DNA of 64,000 bases, taken from Pyrenopolyporus hunteri (taxonomy: Eukaryota > Ascomycota > Sordariomycetes > Xylariales > Hypoxylaceae). Position numbers and translations under genes: made by a program. The DNA lies in the NCBI GenBank assembly GCA_902806595.1, contig CADCXC010000011.1:2108001-2172000 (forward strand), in the 5' to 3' direction. The notes under the pieces are model-generated. The model saw only the letters and a program-made list of their open reading frames with translations. It did no database searches and was not told the origin of the DNA. This document shows positions 36,626 to 48,507 of the stretch, one piece after another (positions within the stretch are counted from its first letter, which is position 1; the number at the start of each line of letters is the position of its first letter).

Positions 36626-39111
36626 ATGTCCTCAACGACCCAGCCAGGCTCCGACCTCCGGTCGCAATTCATTGGCGATGATCTCCAAGACAATGGAGGA
36701 CACCCTATCCAACACAACCAACCATATATTGGGTATAATGGCTTATTATCACAACCCCTCTTAACAGCGTCAATCCCGCCACCCTTTCCGCCCAACGTCT
36801 ATCCTCTTATTGACCCTCCCGAGTTTGCAGGACTGGAAAGCAACGCGAATGGGGATTCTAACTTGCTCACTGAAGCATCGCGGGTCCAGCACATTTCGTG
36901 GGGTGGTGAGGTGCGACGGGTCCCCGAGACGGAGAACGTCGATCTCCAATTAGATGCTAGTGGGACGGTAGCATCGCTACCGGCAGCACCGCCAATACGG
37001 TACCTCCACACCGGCTTGCCCGTGATTAGCGCCGAACAGCACGATGAAAGGCGTTATCCTAGACGACCCGCTCCTAGGGCTGACCCAGAGCCGGATCCTC
37101 CGATTCTGCCCGTTGACAACGCCCCTAACTCCAAAAAAAGGGGGAGGCAATCAACAGACCGCGAACCCGGAGGTCCGACTGAGGCGACAAAGCGGTCGAG
37201 AGGTCGCCCACGACTTGAAACGAAAGACCAAACGCCTACCGAGGTTAGTGGAAGCTTTCTATTGCCCTTGACCTCTAGTACTGTGACAGTATCACCGGTG
37301 AATATCTCTATATTCCGGGACAAAGTATCAATTGGCTTTTGGAACCTGCTCGTAGTCCTGTAAACCATCTCTTATCGAATATCAAATTGTATGCTTACAT
37401 CTAGGCCAGCGTCGACGTACTCAAATTCGACTCGCGCAAAGGGCATACCGGAACCGGAAAGAAAGCGCCATAACAGACCTCCAGGCGAGAATTGACGATC
37501 TCAGAAATGTAAACAACGAGATCAATAGTGCATACCAAAACCTATATGATTATGCGTCGCAGCGTGGTCTTCTGGCTCAGGCGCCCGAGTTTGGGCAGCA
37601 GCTCCAAAGGCTTCAAACTCTTATCAAGCAAACCCGAGAGCAGAATAACCCCAAGCCTAGCGAGCAGGAGGATCTAGAAGCGAGCTTTGACGATGGGTTG
37701 GGGGAGACACGGACAGCGGCATCTGCCACCGTGGCAAATGAAGAGCCTGACACCACATTACCCGAGGGTCGGACGTCGCATCTACAGAGTGGACTAGCAG
37801 CATCTCGCGAGCCGGTCGTTCAACAGGGGGCGTCTGTTGTCACGTCTAACTTGGACGCTAACTTGAACGCTAACTTGAACGCTACATTGAATAACCCCCA
37901 AGCCAACGAGTACGAGATTGTCGCGGCGCCAACACTTGAAAATGCCAGCTTTGGGCCAAATCTATCTATAGATACCAACTTCGTCGATCCGAGCCAATCC
38001 TCCTGGGCGACCCACCCGTGGAACCGGCTGACCGGCCCTCAAACTATGTCATTCACCGAGTGGGCATTTGCTCGGAGGCTGCATCGGTACGCAGTCGAAA
38101 GGGCCGCGGCCCTCATCGCAATGCCCAGCCCACCTCCAGCCAAGCTGTCGCGGGTCTTTGGGTTTGTAATGCTGTTCGAGACCGTCGATGAAATTAAGTC
38201 GCGAACAAGGGCCACTTTGAATCGGGTTAGGGATGAACCATTGAATTACTGGGAGCATCCATTTCACAGGTTGGGCGGCTCCGGTACCCATTTCTCTGGC
38301 CCCTCTAGCCTCTCCGGATCATCGACCTACGAGAGCACGGGATTCGGCATGGGCCCTTTCAACGAGCGGGTAACGAGGGTGCGCGACACCTTATTAGGAG
38401 CCTCGCAGTACATCAATATCAGCGGTTGGGAGGGTACATGGTATGACTCAGGCGAGGTGGAAACGTATCTCGCCCAGAACGGAATCGTTATCCCGACGGC
38501 AGCGGACGTGCATATTGTCGACGTCCAACCTGGGGCGTTTTCCGACGTGCGAACGCAGCCACACATACAGCTTCTGCAAACCATCCCGCCGAGCGCTATG
38601 CCTGCGTCCTATGCAAACCCACCCTTTGCTTATGGGATGTCTGCGGATATTCCGCCGGCGACGGGAAGTGACGCGTTCTCAGCCGGGCCGAATGCTGCTC
38701 ATAGTAACACATTCACCTCGTCGACGCAAAATGACCTCTGGCCGCCTATTTCTGTTACTTCCAGTTTATACGGCACTGCGCAGACTTCAGACGCGGACGT
38801 CCCATCCTTTACTGGCTTCGATAACATGACAGCGAACATCTTCCCTAATACTTCATCGTACCTATTCCCATATCAGGAACCAGCGGCAACAGCCCCGAGG
38901 GAAGCTCCAAGAAGGGTTGTGCTAGATGTGAACCAATTCATTAGTGGTAAGACTGCTTCTACACTTAGCTTTATGTTGATAATATGACTTTAGCTGATAT
39001 GCTCAAAAATGAATAGGGTTGATATCGCATGCTACGTGTCTTGGACGCGCCCCCGCCTTCAGACCGAAGGACATCGTGAAAGCATTCTGGGATGCAGTGA
39101 TTTCAGAATAA
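36626..39111 (+). CDS. bZIP transcription factor, Yap/AP-1-like fungal type
   Basis: Exons 36626-37243, 37410-38946 and 39017-39111 give 749 residues. The basic region begins right after the first splice (about residue 207): RRRTQIRLAQRAYRNRKE, followed by an amphipathic zipper starting ESAITDLQARIDDLRNVNNE. The acceptor after GGCCAG is chosen because it keeps phase 0; the AG six bases earlier would also keep phase but insert two residues (A and S in place of none) and shift nothing of use, and the first AG gives a frame that soon stops. The last exon supplies a conserved fungal bZIP ending, SHATCLGRAPAFRPKDIVKA, which is lost if the second intron is read through. Between these lie long Ser/Pro/Gly-rich regions with a 12-nt coding repeat at 37848-37892. 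A nuclear DNA-binding regulator is expected. The usual basic-region Asn is replaced by Ile. Confidence 0.88.
37848..37892 (+). repeat. In-frame 12-nt minisatellite in the bZIP gene
   Basis: The unit AACTTGGACGCT/AACTTGAACGCT repeats three times with a decayed fourth copy. It encodes NLDA-NLNA-NLNA-TLNN in a disordered part of the protein. Copy number could vary between strains without breaking the frame. Confidence 0.75.
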
Positions 39112-39443
39112 TATAAGGTACTTAGATAGGTAAGTTAGGTTAGGATGGATGGGGTTGGTAAGATGTGGTGGGCGAGTTTGGCTTTGAGTATGGACATAGG
39201 ACCCGAATTTGGGATAGTTTCGCTTGATATTATACGGCCTTTATATTTGTAGGTATTCGCGGGGGGTTGGGGAAGGACTAGTAAATATGGTCTGGGAATG
39301 TTTGACGACGGCATGAACGAATATTTCCCTTGGGTACCTAGGGAGTGGGTATGTGAAAGGGAATGAAGCATATAGCCGGATAGCTGGAACTGGTTGAGCA
39401 CATACACTAGAGGGCGCCTCTGTGCCCCCACGAGAAACAACGG
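39112..39443. other. Short convergent intergenic region
   Basis: The bZIP and Cup1-like genes converge here, so both 3' ends and polyadenylation signals lie within about 330 bases. An AATAATATAAG segment directly after the bZIP stop and a TAGATAGGTAAGTTAGG motif follow. No gene is seen. Confidence 0.6.
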
Positions 39444-40759
39444 CTATCTGGCGTATCGACTAGAAGAGTGAGGCTTGCTGTCTTGGGCGTCTAGGTTGGG
39501 GAAGAGCTTCCTCCACCCTTCGCCGTGCAATTCCTGCATCTTGGCTTCCCAGCGCTTCCTCCTCTCGATAGACCTCTGCGCTTTCTCCTGCTTGGCCAGC
39601 TTGGCCTCCTCTTTGATAAGCTGGCGTAGGGCGTCTGCGCGTGCGACGTGATCGACCCGCTGGCGGTTTAACACATCTTGTAAATACATGATGCCGTGGT
39701 CGAAGAGCCCCTGTCGGAAGGTTTTCCGGCTTTGCAAGTCCTGCTGTATAACACGTGCTTCGAGGAGATCCGGAGTTATCGTGGAATCGTCGCCATTCCT
39801 ACCATTACTGCTACTATTACTTCTGCCCCCTCCTTTCCCCAGCGCCAACCTCCCTTGCTTACCGAGCATTTGGGCCATGATCCGTTCCCAGTCGTCCTCG
39901 AGCTCAGCGTCGGGTATATGGTCCTCCCAGAAGCTCTGAAGGGCCTCCATACGCGCAACGCGCTGCCGGATCTTTTGCGTGAGCACGCGGCTTAGCAGCG
40001 CCGGCTGCGGCTTCGTTATCCGCAGAAATGGGATGTCCGAGGCCATATCTAACCGTGGCACGCGTCGGCGCCCGGAGCCTCCGAGCGCGGAGGCCGGGCG
40101 CGGCCGTGACGGGGTCGCATATTTTGGTGTAGGATCTGGGTTCTCGGGTGTGGGAGCTGGCGTTACGTTCACGAGGAGGGGGAGCAGGCCTGGCCGCGGC
40201 GCTGTGGTAGGTTTAGGCGGGGTTCGACTGTAGGGCGGGTGTGCTTGCTTTGCGGCCAAGGAGCGGTTGCGCTCGGCGAGGCGGGCGCGCAAGAAGGATA
40301 CTATGGAGGCGTAGTCGGGGTTGGGGTTCTCGGGAGCGGGAGCGGAAGAGGAAGAGGAGACGGCAGATTGCAGGAGGGCAAGGATCTGGTACCCTGCCTT
40401 GAGGGCGGGATATACGAGGCGCGGGCTGGTGTCGGCACGGTTGCGGCGGAAAGCCCGCTGGACTAGGTGTTTGACAGGGTTGACGGGTCCCCAGGCGGTG
40501 GCTAGGTCCTCAGGGAGGCGGATGCGCGGGGCTTGCTGTAGGAGGGCGCGGTAGAGGGCTAAGCCTAAATGGTTCGTTGAATAGATTGTGTTAGCCTACG
40601 CGGTCAACGTCGAGTATGAATGGTAGGTAATGAGATCGAGAGCAGGAGGGGGAGAGGGAGGAATGATGTGATAGAATAAGAGAGAGCGCGGGGGGGCAGG
40701 TTTGTATTACATGCTGTCCGATGCCGTGAGCTGCGTGCTGGTATGAAAAAAGCTGGCAT
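39444..40759 (-). CDS. Cup1-like LYR-motif protein
   Basis: Two exons, 40759-40711 and 40564-39444, give 389 residues. The splice creates SSRHRTACLALYRALLQQAP, placing the L-Y-R tripeptide (about residues 20-22) at the start of the first helix, as in LYR proteins of the complex I LYR superfamily. The following segment (IRLPEDLATAWGPVNPVKHL) and the later long basic coiled region near the C-terminus (KEEAKLAKQEKAQRSIERRK) match the fungal Cup1-like family. LYR proteins usually act in mitochondria in Fe-S transfer or respiratory complex assembly; for this family the precise role is not settled. The middle is Pro/Ser rich and poorly conserved in appearance. The intron has a GCTAAC branch site and ends ATTTAG. 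Reading only the long second exon would miss the LYR motif. Confidence 0.86.
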
Positions 40760-41361
40760 GTGTGCATTGGGCTTCTTGGGTATGGTAGCCGCCCTTCTGT
40801 GTTGATAGGATTCCGATTCTTCGATTTATCAAAAAGAACTATAAAACTTTGGGTGAAATGACGGAACCATTTCCGCGTCGACTCCTTAGTCTGCGCGCTA
40901 TCACGTGCGTCCCAATGGAAATTATGACCATCAATAAATAGTAGGTACCTACCAGCTATACCTCAGTAAGGTAGGTACCTACCTACCTAGGTACCTACAT
41001 AATTGGGTACGTCTCGCATTGCGTCCATCTTCTACGTGGGCGTGTCAAATACGTCAAACTGGGTGCGATCCTAGGAATAGGTACTGCGCTAGTGGGTAGA
41101 ACATGTGGATTTGACTGTTTATTGATGCATAGACTCTATGATAATTCATTCCCCCCTTCGACTGTTCGCTCCTTGCATACCTAGTGATTGAGACCTCATC
41201 GGTTGGGCCTACAACCTGCTAGTGCAAGTGTTCCGGAGGGAAAACGACGACGCGATGATATCCACTTTCTTGGATCTTGGGCTGAAAAGCAGGAAAATAT
41301 GGCTACCTGTTGAGACCGAATGTAGATGTGGCACAGTCCGGGTTTCACGTATGCGATCATC
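40760..41361. other. Intergenic region with TAGGTACCTA cluster
   Basis: About 600 bases between the start of the Cup1-like gene and the end of MMS2. It holds a dense palindromic TAGGTACCTACC cluster (40941-41003). No coding evidence. Confidence 0.6.
40941..41003. repeat. TAGGTACCTA palindrome cluster
   Basis: Overlapping GTAGGTACCTACC, AAGGTAGGTACCTACC and CTACCTAGGTACCTAC units over about 60 bases form nested inverted repeats. Confidence 0.85.
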
Positions 41362-42042
41362 CTAATGGTTGGGATATACAGATCCCTCGGGCGGTTGGGG
41401 GAGCTTTTTGCATGGTCCCGAGGCCATATATCTACACGTCAACCAGGAATTAGCCTGCTGTTATAACTTATTGGGAATAAGGGACCCTTATCCGATGTCG
41501 TTCACCGGAAATGCCATTGTACTGACCTTCGAAGCTCGATCAGGATGGTCTCCATAGTATTCTCTCTCTTCCAGTGCGCAAGACAAGGCAATTGATTCGG
41601 GTCTACCATTCCATTCTTCTGGTTGACACACGGTAGGTTGACTTGGCTGACGAACTGGATCGTGGGAGGCTTGTCGGGGTATTGATCGCCGCAGTGCATT
41701 TTGACGGAGTAGATTCGGTTCTCGTGTACGCTCTGACATCGAATTTATTAGTCAGTCTTCGGTCCACGTTCCTTGCCTAAAACATGACGTGTAGGTATCG
41801 CGACTAACGTGGGGAGGCCCGAGAATGGTGCCGTTCCAGTCGGACATAAGGAGATCTTCTGGGTTGTCTAGGCCGTAGGAGCAAGCCTCTATTATGAATA
41901 TAATACGCGACGGGTCAGCGGAGATCTGCGGTAGTCATATAAGATGTTCGTGCAAGATAGAATCTATACCAGCTCCTAGGCCCTTCTCTCCCTTTTCCAG
42001 CTCCTCTAGGAGACGGAAATTTCGAGGGACTTTGGCGCCCAT
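41362..42042 (-). CDS. MMS2: Ubiquitin-conjugating enzyme variant Mms2/Uev1
   Basis: Four exons on the minus strand, 42042-41970, 41888-41809, 41732-41527 and 41431-41362, give 142 residues, a normal length for the family. The product reads MGAKVPRNFRLLEELEKGEK..., then SYGLDNPEDLLMSDWNGTI, then MHCGDQYPDKPPTIQFVSQV and ends KKLPQPPEGSVYPNH. This is the E2 fold without a catalytic cysteine at the active position. Mms2 pairs with Ubc13 to build Lys63-linked ubiquitin chains, mainly for error-free post-replication repair through PCNA in the nucleus. The N-terminal VPRNF and the ILGPPHSVHENRIYS segment contribute to the Ubc13 and donor-ubiquitin contacts in known complexes. All introns are short with GT..AG ends. 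The gene is divergent from MON2. Confidence 0.95.
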
Positions 42043-42233
42043 ATTCAGTGTCGGTAGCAAGTAAGTTTTGACCTGAGGAAATGCCTAGTCGGGCGGGGTA
42101 GAGACCAAGGTAAGTCTTATTTCCTTTCTTAATTAGCGGGTTAAATATTGGAGCGGGTGAGGGCTTGTTTGGATTCCGGGAAGGAAAAGCAGCAAGCAGC
42201 ACGCAACCTTAAGGCGACGATGAAGATGGAACA

Positions 42234-42255
42234 AATGAATGAATGAATGAATGAT
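42234..42255. repeat. GAAT tetranucleotide microsatellite
   Basis: About five tandem GAAT/TGAA units in the MMS2 upstream region. Confidence 0.8.
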
Positions 42256-42292
42256 GCGGGATGGTGGGGTTTTTGGTCGGGCGCCTTGTATT

Positions 42293-42372
42293 ACATGTAC
42301 CTACATACATGGGTACCTACCTAGGTAGGTACCTTACCTCGGAGTACTACGTGTAGGTTAGGTAGGTTAGGT
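42293..42372. repeat. TAGGTACCTA palindrome cluster
   Basis: GGGTACCTACCTAGGTAGGTACC forms a long perfect palindrome here, flanked by TAGGTTAGGTAGGTTAGG direct repeats. Confidence 0.85.
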
Positions 42373-42867
42373 AACCTGATGTAATTGAGCGTTTTCATAC
42401 CTGGCTCTTTCCGTAACGAACTACCTAGTACCATGCTGAAGATTCAGGTTTCAGGCTAGACTGGGACCGGGACCGGGTCTTAGATTACGGTACCTGCCTA
42501 CTTGTACTATACGTACGGGCACAATGCGGTAGGCTTTACAGGTACGTAGAGGATAAACGGATACATACATAAGGTAATGGCTGAGACCTGTGGCGCCAAC
42601 CGCTTAGTCACTCAAATTTACCAGCATCCCCGTAGGCTGCCACCTTACCGTACCTCTCTCTTCTCTGTTCTTGCGACGAATCTGGCAAGAACCTTTAAGC
42701 TCACCGGTGCAACTTTCAAACCTCAATAATACATCAATCTGAATATACCGACTTCTGTCCTTACCTAGTGTATCGTGGGAGACTCAAATAACCCAACTCC
42801 CATGCACTTCTCTTTTTAATCTAAACTGCTCCCATCAGATGGATTCTACTCGACCTGATTGGCCAAG

Positions 42868-45800
42868 ATGACCACCCAGCTCCTCTCCACGGAGCTAACC
42901 AATCTTATACAGGAGAGCAAACGGAAGCACAATGATCTTAGACAGGCATGTTTCCCCCCCAACGTCATCTACCGACCTAGGCCACCGGCTCGCCGTTGTA
43001 CCATCCTATAGGGACTCATACTTTGGCTGACTCGTTGCTTAGGCCGCCGAGAAATCTCTTGAGGAGCTGAAGGGAATCCGTGCTGCAAATGAAGCACAGC
43101 TTGCTGCCGGTACGCTCCCGTTCTCAAACTCGCCAGCGCAGGAAGGGAGAGGAGGAAACAAAGTATATGTGGGAAAAGTATTGACAGAACTTCCCAGAAC
43201 TTTCTCAAAGGGTTAACTTCGTCAACCCCTTTGTCATTGCTTGCGGGACAAGGAACGCCAAATTTACGGGAATAGCTATCGTTTGTTTATCACGCCTCAT
43301 TCTCGTTACTGCGCTTCCGCGGTCCAAGTTAAGCCCTGTTTTGGAAGCCCTGCGGGAGGCCACCTCTGCTGGCCTCGACGTACAGCTCAAGATTCTTCAG
43401 GCTCTGCCTACCTTACTCCAGAACTATTCTACGGAAATCAAAGGTGACCTGCTTGTCACTGCCCTGAATATCTGCTTCATTTTGCAGACAACGAAAAATG
43501 GAATCGTCAATAATACTTCTGCCGCTACTCTCCAGCAGCTTGTTATGACCGTGTTTGAAAAGGTGGTGGCTGAAGATAGTAAGTCTGGCCCATACTAAGA
43601 GTCGAAAAGCGTCGAACGCGGCGTTTAACATGTTTTAGGGCTAGCATCTGATGAGGGCTTCGTGGGCGAAGCTCCCACGGACAGTGGCCACGTCCAGCTT
43701 CGTGCAGCCTCCATGGATGCCTACCACATATTTAGGGATATTTGTTTGATGACGGAAAACCAACGACCTGAATATCTACGGTTTACTGGGCTTCCCCAGA
43801 CATTCGGCCTAGAGTTGATAGAATCGGTCTTAAGCCAACATGCTACTATTTTCATTGACTCTCGCCACCCAGAGCAGGCACATATACTTCGCACGAGGGT
43901 GATGCCTTTCGTAATTCAGGCGATATCAGGAAAACCGAATTTCGCAACTTCTGTCCGACTTGTACGTATTCTATACACCTTATTACGGAAGCATCTAGAT
44001 ATTCTCCTGTCGGAGGGTGGTGAAGCCCTTGACACGCTCACCCAGTTGCTGGACCAAGATGCGGCTGCTTGGAGAAGAGCATTGTGCATGGAAGTGTTTC
44101 GGGGTATATTCTCCGAACCTCCTCTCCTCAGGCGTATTTTCGCACATTACGACTCTAAGGAAGGAGAGAAACAGATCCTTAAAAACTTGACTGCCACGTT
44201 TGTTAGAGTGAGCACGGAAAAGCCAGCGGTGATTGGCCTAGGCCATCAGTCTACCATTCCCGTAGCCAACCCGTACGCAAACCTGGGCGGCTCGTCGGAT
44301 CAGGCAATGCTGGAGGCTAGCGGTGTCACTGGAATTATTAGCGGATCTGTGGGCGAAGGGCACAACACCGGTATTAGCTCTCAATGGAGTACGGTTAGAG
44401 TCGCCTGCATTGATCAACTCGACAAGACTGAGCCGCCATCGATCCCCGAGTCATATGTCTATGCATTGACATTATCCTGCATCACTTCATTGTCCGAAGG
44501 ATTGGCCAAATTTATCTTGCCGCTTACGGTTCCTCCTGATAACCGAGCACGAAAACGAAGCGCTAAACAGCAAGAAACGGGGAGAGAATCGCCGGGGCTA
44601 ACCGAGGACGGCAATGGTGTTCTCAAAACTCCCGTAGAGAGGACTCTTACGACGAATTCTATCGAAAGGTCCGGGTCGTTCAAGAAAAATCCAGTTCCCC
44701 TGAATCCACTAGCTCTTCAAGACCACCCCTTGCACGCTGAGGTTAAAATATGTGCAGCTATTATCAACGAGTGTTGGCCGGCTATCCTCGCGACATGTTC
44801 TACATTTCTATACGCTGCACTTGATTCCGAATACTACCATAACCTCGTGCGAGCCTTTCAAAAGTTCACTCATGTTGCGGGATTGCTTCATCTGGCAACT
44901 CCGAGAGATGCTTTTCTCACTACTCTCGGGAAAGCGGCTGTACCTCCAAATGTATTCAGTGCGTGTCTCAATTCCGGTCTCTCCAGGTCGTCTATGACTA
45001 GCCCAGCTACGGAAACTCCGAACAGTATCTTGGGCAATGCTAGGGGCCTTTTAAGCGTTGATAACCTGGTAACTCCAGTGGGTGCTGCTGGTGAGAGACA
45101 AAGGCAGGCATCTATGGACGCCAACACTATACCTCAAACATTAAATACTCGAAATCTTTTATGCTTACGAGCACTTTTGAACCTAGGAATAGCTTTAGGG
45201 CCGACACTAAGCTCGTCCTGGTCCATCATCTTGGAGACACTCCAACAGGCTGATTTTGTCCTGTTTACTACTGGAAAGTCTCCTGGGAGAACTCCGCTGG
45301 CCGGAAAGGGCCCGGATCCAAAGGCAGAAAATGAAGCTGCTGCGCTCTTGGCCAACTTCAATTCCGAGATAAGAGCTGTGGAAATAGCCGCGTCTAGACT
45401 TTTTGAAAGTACTGTTGATTTCCCTAACGACGCCTTTGTTGAAGTTGTAGATTCGATTTGCAGCCTACTTGATCAACGGTCTGAGCAAGCTTCGGAACCA
45501 TCCAGTCGGCCACAATCACCGCCCTCATCATCACCCCCAATATCAGGTCTTCGGACGCCTACCGGGCCTCATCGGAGACTAGTTAGCGGATCTGGTACTG
45601 GAGCCACGGGGCCCAGCCAAGAAGACCACTTCGCCCTCGCGAAAATTGGTGAAATTGCGACCATAAACATTGAGAGGCTCTTAAACTACCCTCCGGACGC
45701 CTCGGGCTGGACGCGTATAACATCCGAGCTTGTTAAAACACTTAGTTCTGTTCCTTTGTCGGCGCAGATTCGCACCCGCGCCGCTCATATCCTTGTAAAG

Positions 45801-48507
45801 CTTGTCTTGGACGCTGCTAGGGCGGTTATTAGCCAGGACGACGAGAGCAGAAGCAGAGTCCAACTTCGTTTACTGGAAGCTCTCCGAGACTCCTTACAGC
45901 CATTACAAATGGAGGATCGTGTGACTTCCGTGACGATTCATTCAACCGACGTGGATATTCACAAGGTACTTCTTGAAGGGCTCAAAAGTCTCCTTGATGA
46001 CTGTGGAGAAGCGCTTCTTAGCGGATGGGACATTGCGTTCGAAGTTATTGGAAGTATTTTCGTCCAGAGGAGATTCGGCAACGAAGGTGCACAAGATGCT
46101 GGTGGCCAATCTGTAGTCCTTATCACACGATCTGGGAAACTCATCAGATCCGCATTCAGTTCTCTACAGTTGATCTGTTCTGATTTTCTAGGATCGTTAC
46201 CGAAATCGTGCTTTCTGATTCTCGTGGACACCCTTTACAAGTTTTGTTCGCAGGATGACGATCTAAACATCGCGCTGACGGTAAGCTACAATCCAGTTTC
46301 GCTTACCCAAAGTACTAACATGTTGCTTGCTTGCCAGACTGTTACTTTTTTCTGGGTGCTTTCTGATTTCTTGTCTGGGAGGAGCAAGTCACTTCCGATC
46401 ACTGATCGTCTTGTTGATGACCCTAATGGCGTCTCATTGGTTGAGAAGGCCTCGAATGCGGAAGACGTGTCCTCAGATGCAGCTCTCTGGATGCTTCTCC
46501 TATTGAGACTGACTGCCGTAACCGTCGACGACAGGCTTGATCTAAGGAACAGTAAGTTTCTGCCTATTTTGGTCTAATTCTACGCTAACTGGGTTTAAAG
46601 GCGCCATTCAGACCTTATTACGAATATTTGACGCGTATGGGGACAGGCTCGATCCTGAAGCGTGGTCCGTCTGTATTAAATCCGTCATCTTCAAACTTCT
46701 TTCGTCTATAGAGGAAGAACTTAAGGACGTAAGAAATCCAGAGATCGACGAGAAACTCAGGCATGACTGGTACGACACAGCTGTTGTTGTGCTCGGCGGC
46801 ATATCTAATCTCCTTGCCAATTACCTCGATGTGTTGACTGTCCATCCAACGTTTAATTCGTACTGGCAGCAGCTCTTGGGGCATTTTGCTTCATTACTGG
46901 ACTTCAAAGTCCTCGAGATTAGTACAGCGACCTTCAAGGCTCTTACCCAGATGCTCTCACAAAGTCAGAGCGGCGCCAAACAGAATTTCAATAAGACTAC
47001 AGTTGATCTGGCCTGGGACCTATGGTCCCGCGGTGTTCCGGTACCGAGGAGCGGAAACACAGGGAGGATCACGGACAACCAGAACTGCCTTCTAGCTTAT
47101 GTTGCGGCTCTCCGCGACGTTTATCGCCTCATACAAGCCGATCTCACTGTCGACCGTATTCGCCGAATATTGACGCTGCTCCGAGAGGTTATGCAAGTCG
47201 CTACTCCTGGGGCGTACGTAGCAGATATTGAACATGTTACGCCCTTGCAGGGCCAGGTCCTGGAAGTGATCAAAATGCTCAGAACCGACCTGCCAGGGGC
47301 GCCGTCCGCTCTAATATCTCAAACGTCTGAATTTATCTCCCTGGCTTTCCTCGAAGAACATGACATGTCAAGTCAACGAAGTTCACAAAAACGCACTTAC
47401 GTCGCCATGTCCAAAGCTAGCATGTCGATTCTCCAGTCTCTAATTGTCAATCACGCTACCGTCGTAGGCATATACAGCGATGGCGCGTTCCTAACCGCGC
47501 TGACGGCTTTGTCGAAACCAATCGTGCTTAAATATCAATTCCCCATCATAACGAAGACAGAGCAGCCCTGGAAACAATCGACAACGACTGCCCTCGTTAT
47601 CCTCGAAGCTACACTTCCGCAACTTCTTAAGCTCGACATTTCCCGATCAACTTTGCAGGATATTTGGGAAATAATCGTCACCATTGCCAATGGTGTAATT
47701 AGTGCGGATTGTGATGCGCCGCCCGATCGAGTCAACATCGCAGAAGACCAAGATTTTGATATATCATCATTCTTAAAACTTCGCGAGCTCATCATCCCAT
47801 CCCTGGGGGCTGAGGTAGTAGCCGACAGGACGAGAAAGGTATTCGCGGAAAATCTATTCCGCATGTCCATTATACATACCCCGCCCGCAACCGAGTCTTC
47901 GCTCATATATGGAGATAAAGGGGGAGATGTGACCGGACTTTCGGGTCTTTATAAACCACGAAGGGGTCGTACCATTGACCCGCCTCCCGCAAAACGCGAG
48001 AAGATGTGCTACGTATGCTTAGACGAGCTCTTCGCCTTAGTTGCCAGTCAAAACGAAACGTCGACACCGCACATAACGATTCAACCGCCAACGCCAGCCT
48101 TCCCGCCGCCTGCTCCATTATCACCGATACCCGCGAGCACGTCCATCGGATCCCCTCACTCCCTGAACGTGCGGCTTGCGAGAACGACTGCTCCATACTT
48201 GATACTGAGGGCGGCACTGACGCTCAGAGCCTATATCGCAGATCAGCCGCTACGTGGACGCATGCCGCAACCTCTCAGCCAACGCAAGGAGCTAGCGCGG
48301 GTATTGGAAAGGTTGGTGGAGCTCAGGAGCGAGCCGGACGCTATCCCAGATACGCCTAACATCGAGAGCGAGAGCCGCAAGCATCTTCTCAGACTATACC
48401 CGCTACTTGTCAGTGCGATCAGAGTCGCTGGGGCCAGCGGGGACGAGGGTGTGCTGACGCTCCTGGCAACCGCATTGGAAGTTGTCGGGTCGGAATTAGG
48501 GGTTTGA
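42868..48507 (+). CDS. MON2: Mon2, endosomal/Golgi membrane-trafficking scaffold
   Basis: Six exons, 42868-42945, 43043-43109, 43198-43578, 43639-46280, 46338-46551 and 46601-48507, give 1,762 residues. Mon2 is a large peripheral membrane protein related to the non-catalytic parts of Sec7/BIG Arf-GEFs. It works at late Golgi and endosomes with Dop1 and Neo1-type flippases. Seen are the N-terminal dimerisation-like region (STELTNLIQESKRKHNDLRQ then AAEKSLEELKGI; NFVNPFVIACGTRNAKFTGI), the long HUS-like HEAT region around SMDAYHIFRDICLMTENQRP, and a C-terminal helical domain. The first intron appears to be of the GC-AG type. The fifth border removes a 57-nt intron that has no stop and a length divisible by three, but has a perfect TACTAAC branch site. 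No sign of inactivation is seen. Confidence 0.93.
42946..43042 (+). other. Probable GC-AG intron in MON2
   Basis: The conserved N-terminal reading ...HNDLRQ|AAEKSLEEL requires removal of this 97-nt segment, whose donor reads CAG|GCATGT and acceptor GCTTAG, with a GCTGAC branch-like site. Using the GT four bases further on shifts the frame into a stop after seven codons. A weak GT donor at 42964 would keep frame and add six residues. Confidence 0.65.

Larger units (their letters stand above)
42043..42867. promoter_or_regulatory. Divergent MMS2/MON2 promoter region
   Basis: This 825-bp gap lies between two divergent starts. It contains a GAAT tetranucleotide microsatellite (42234-42255) and a TAGGTACCTA palindrome cluster (42293-42372), both on the MMS2 side. 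CT-rich leader sequence (42650-42700, 42800-42840) precedes the MON2 ATG. Specific transcription factor sites cannot be assigned with confidence. Confidence 0.5.
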
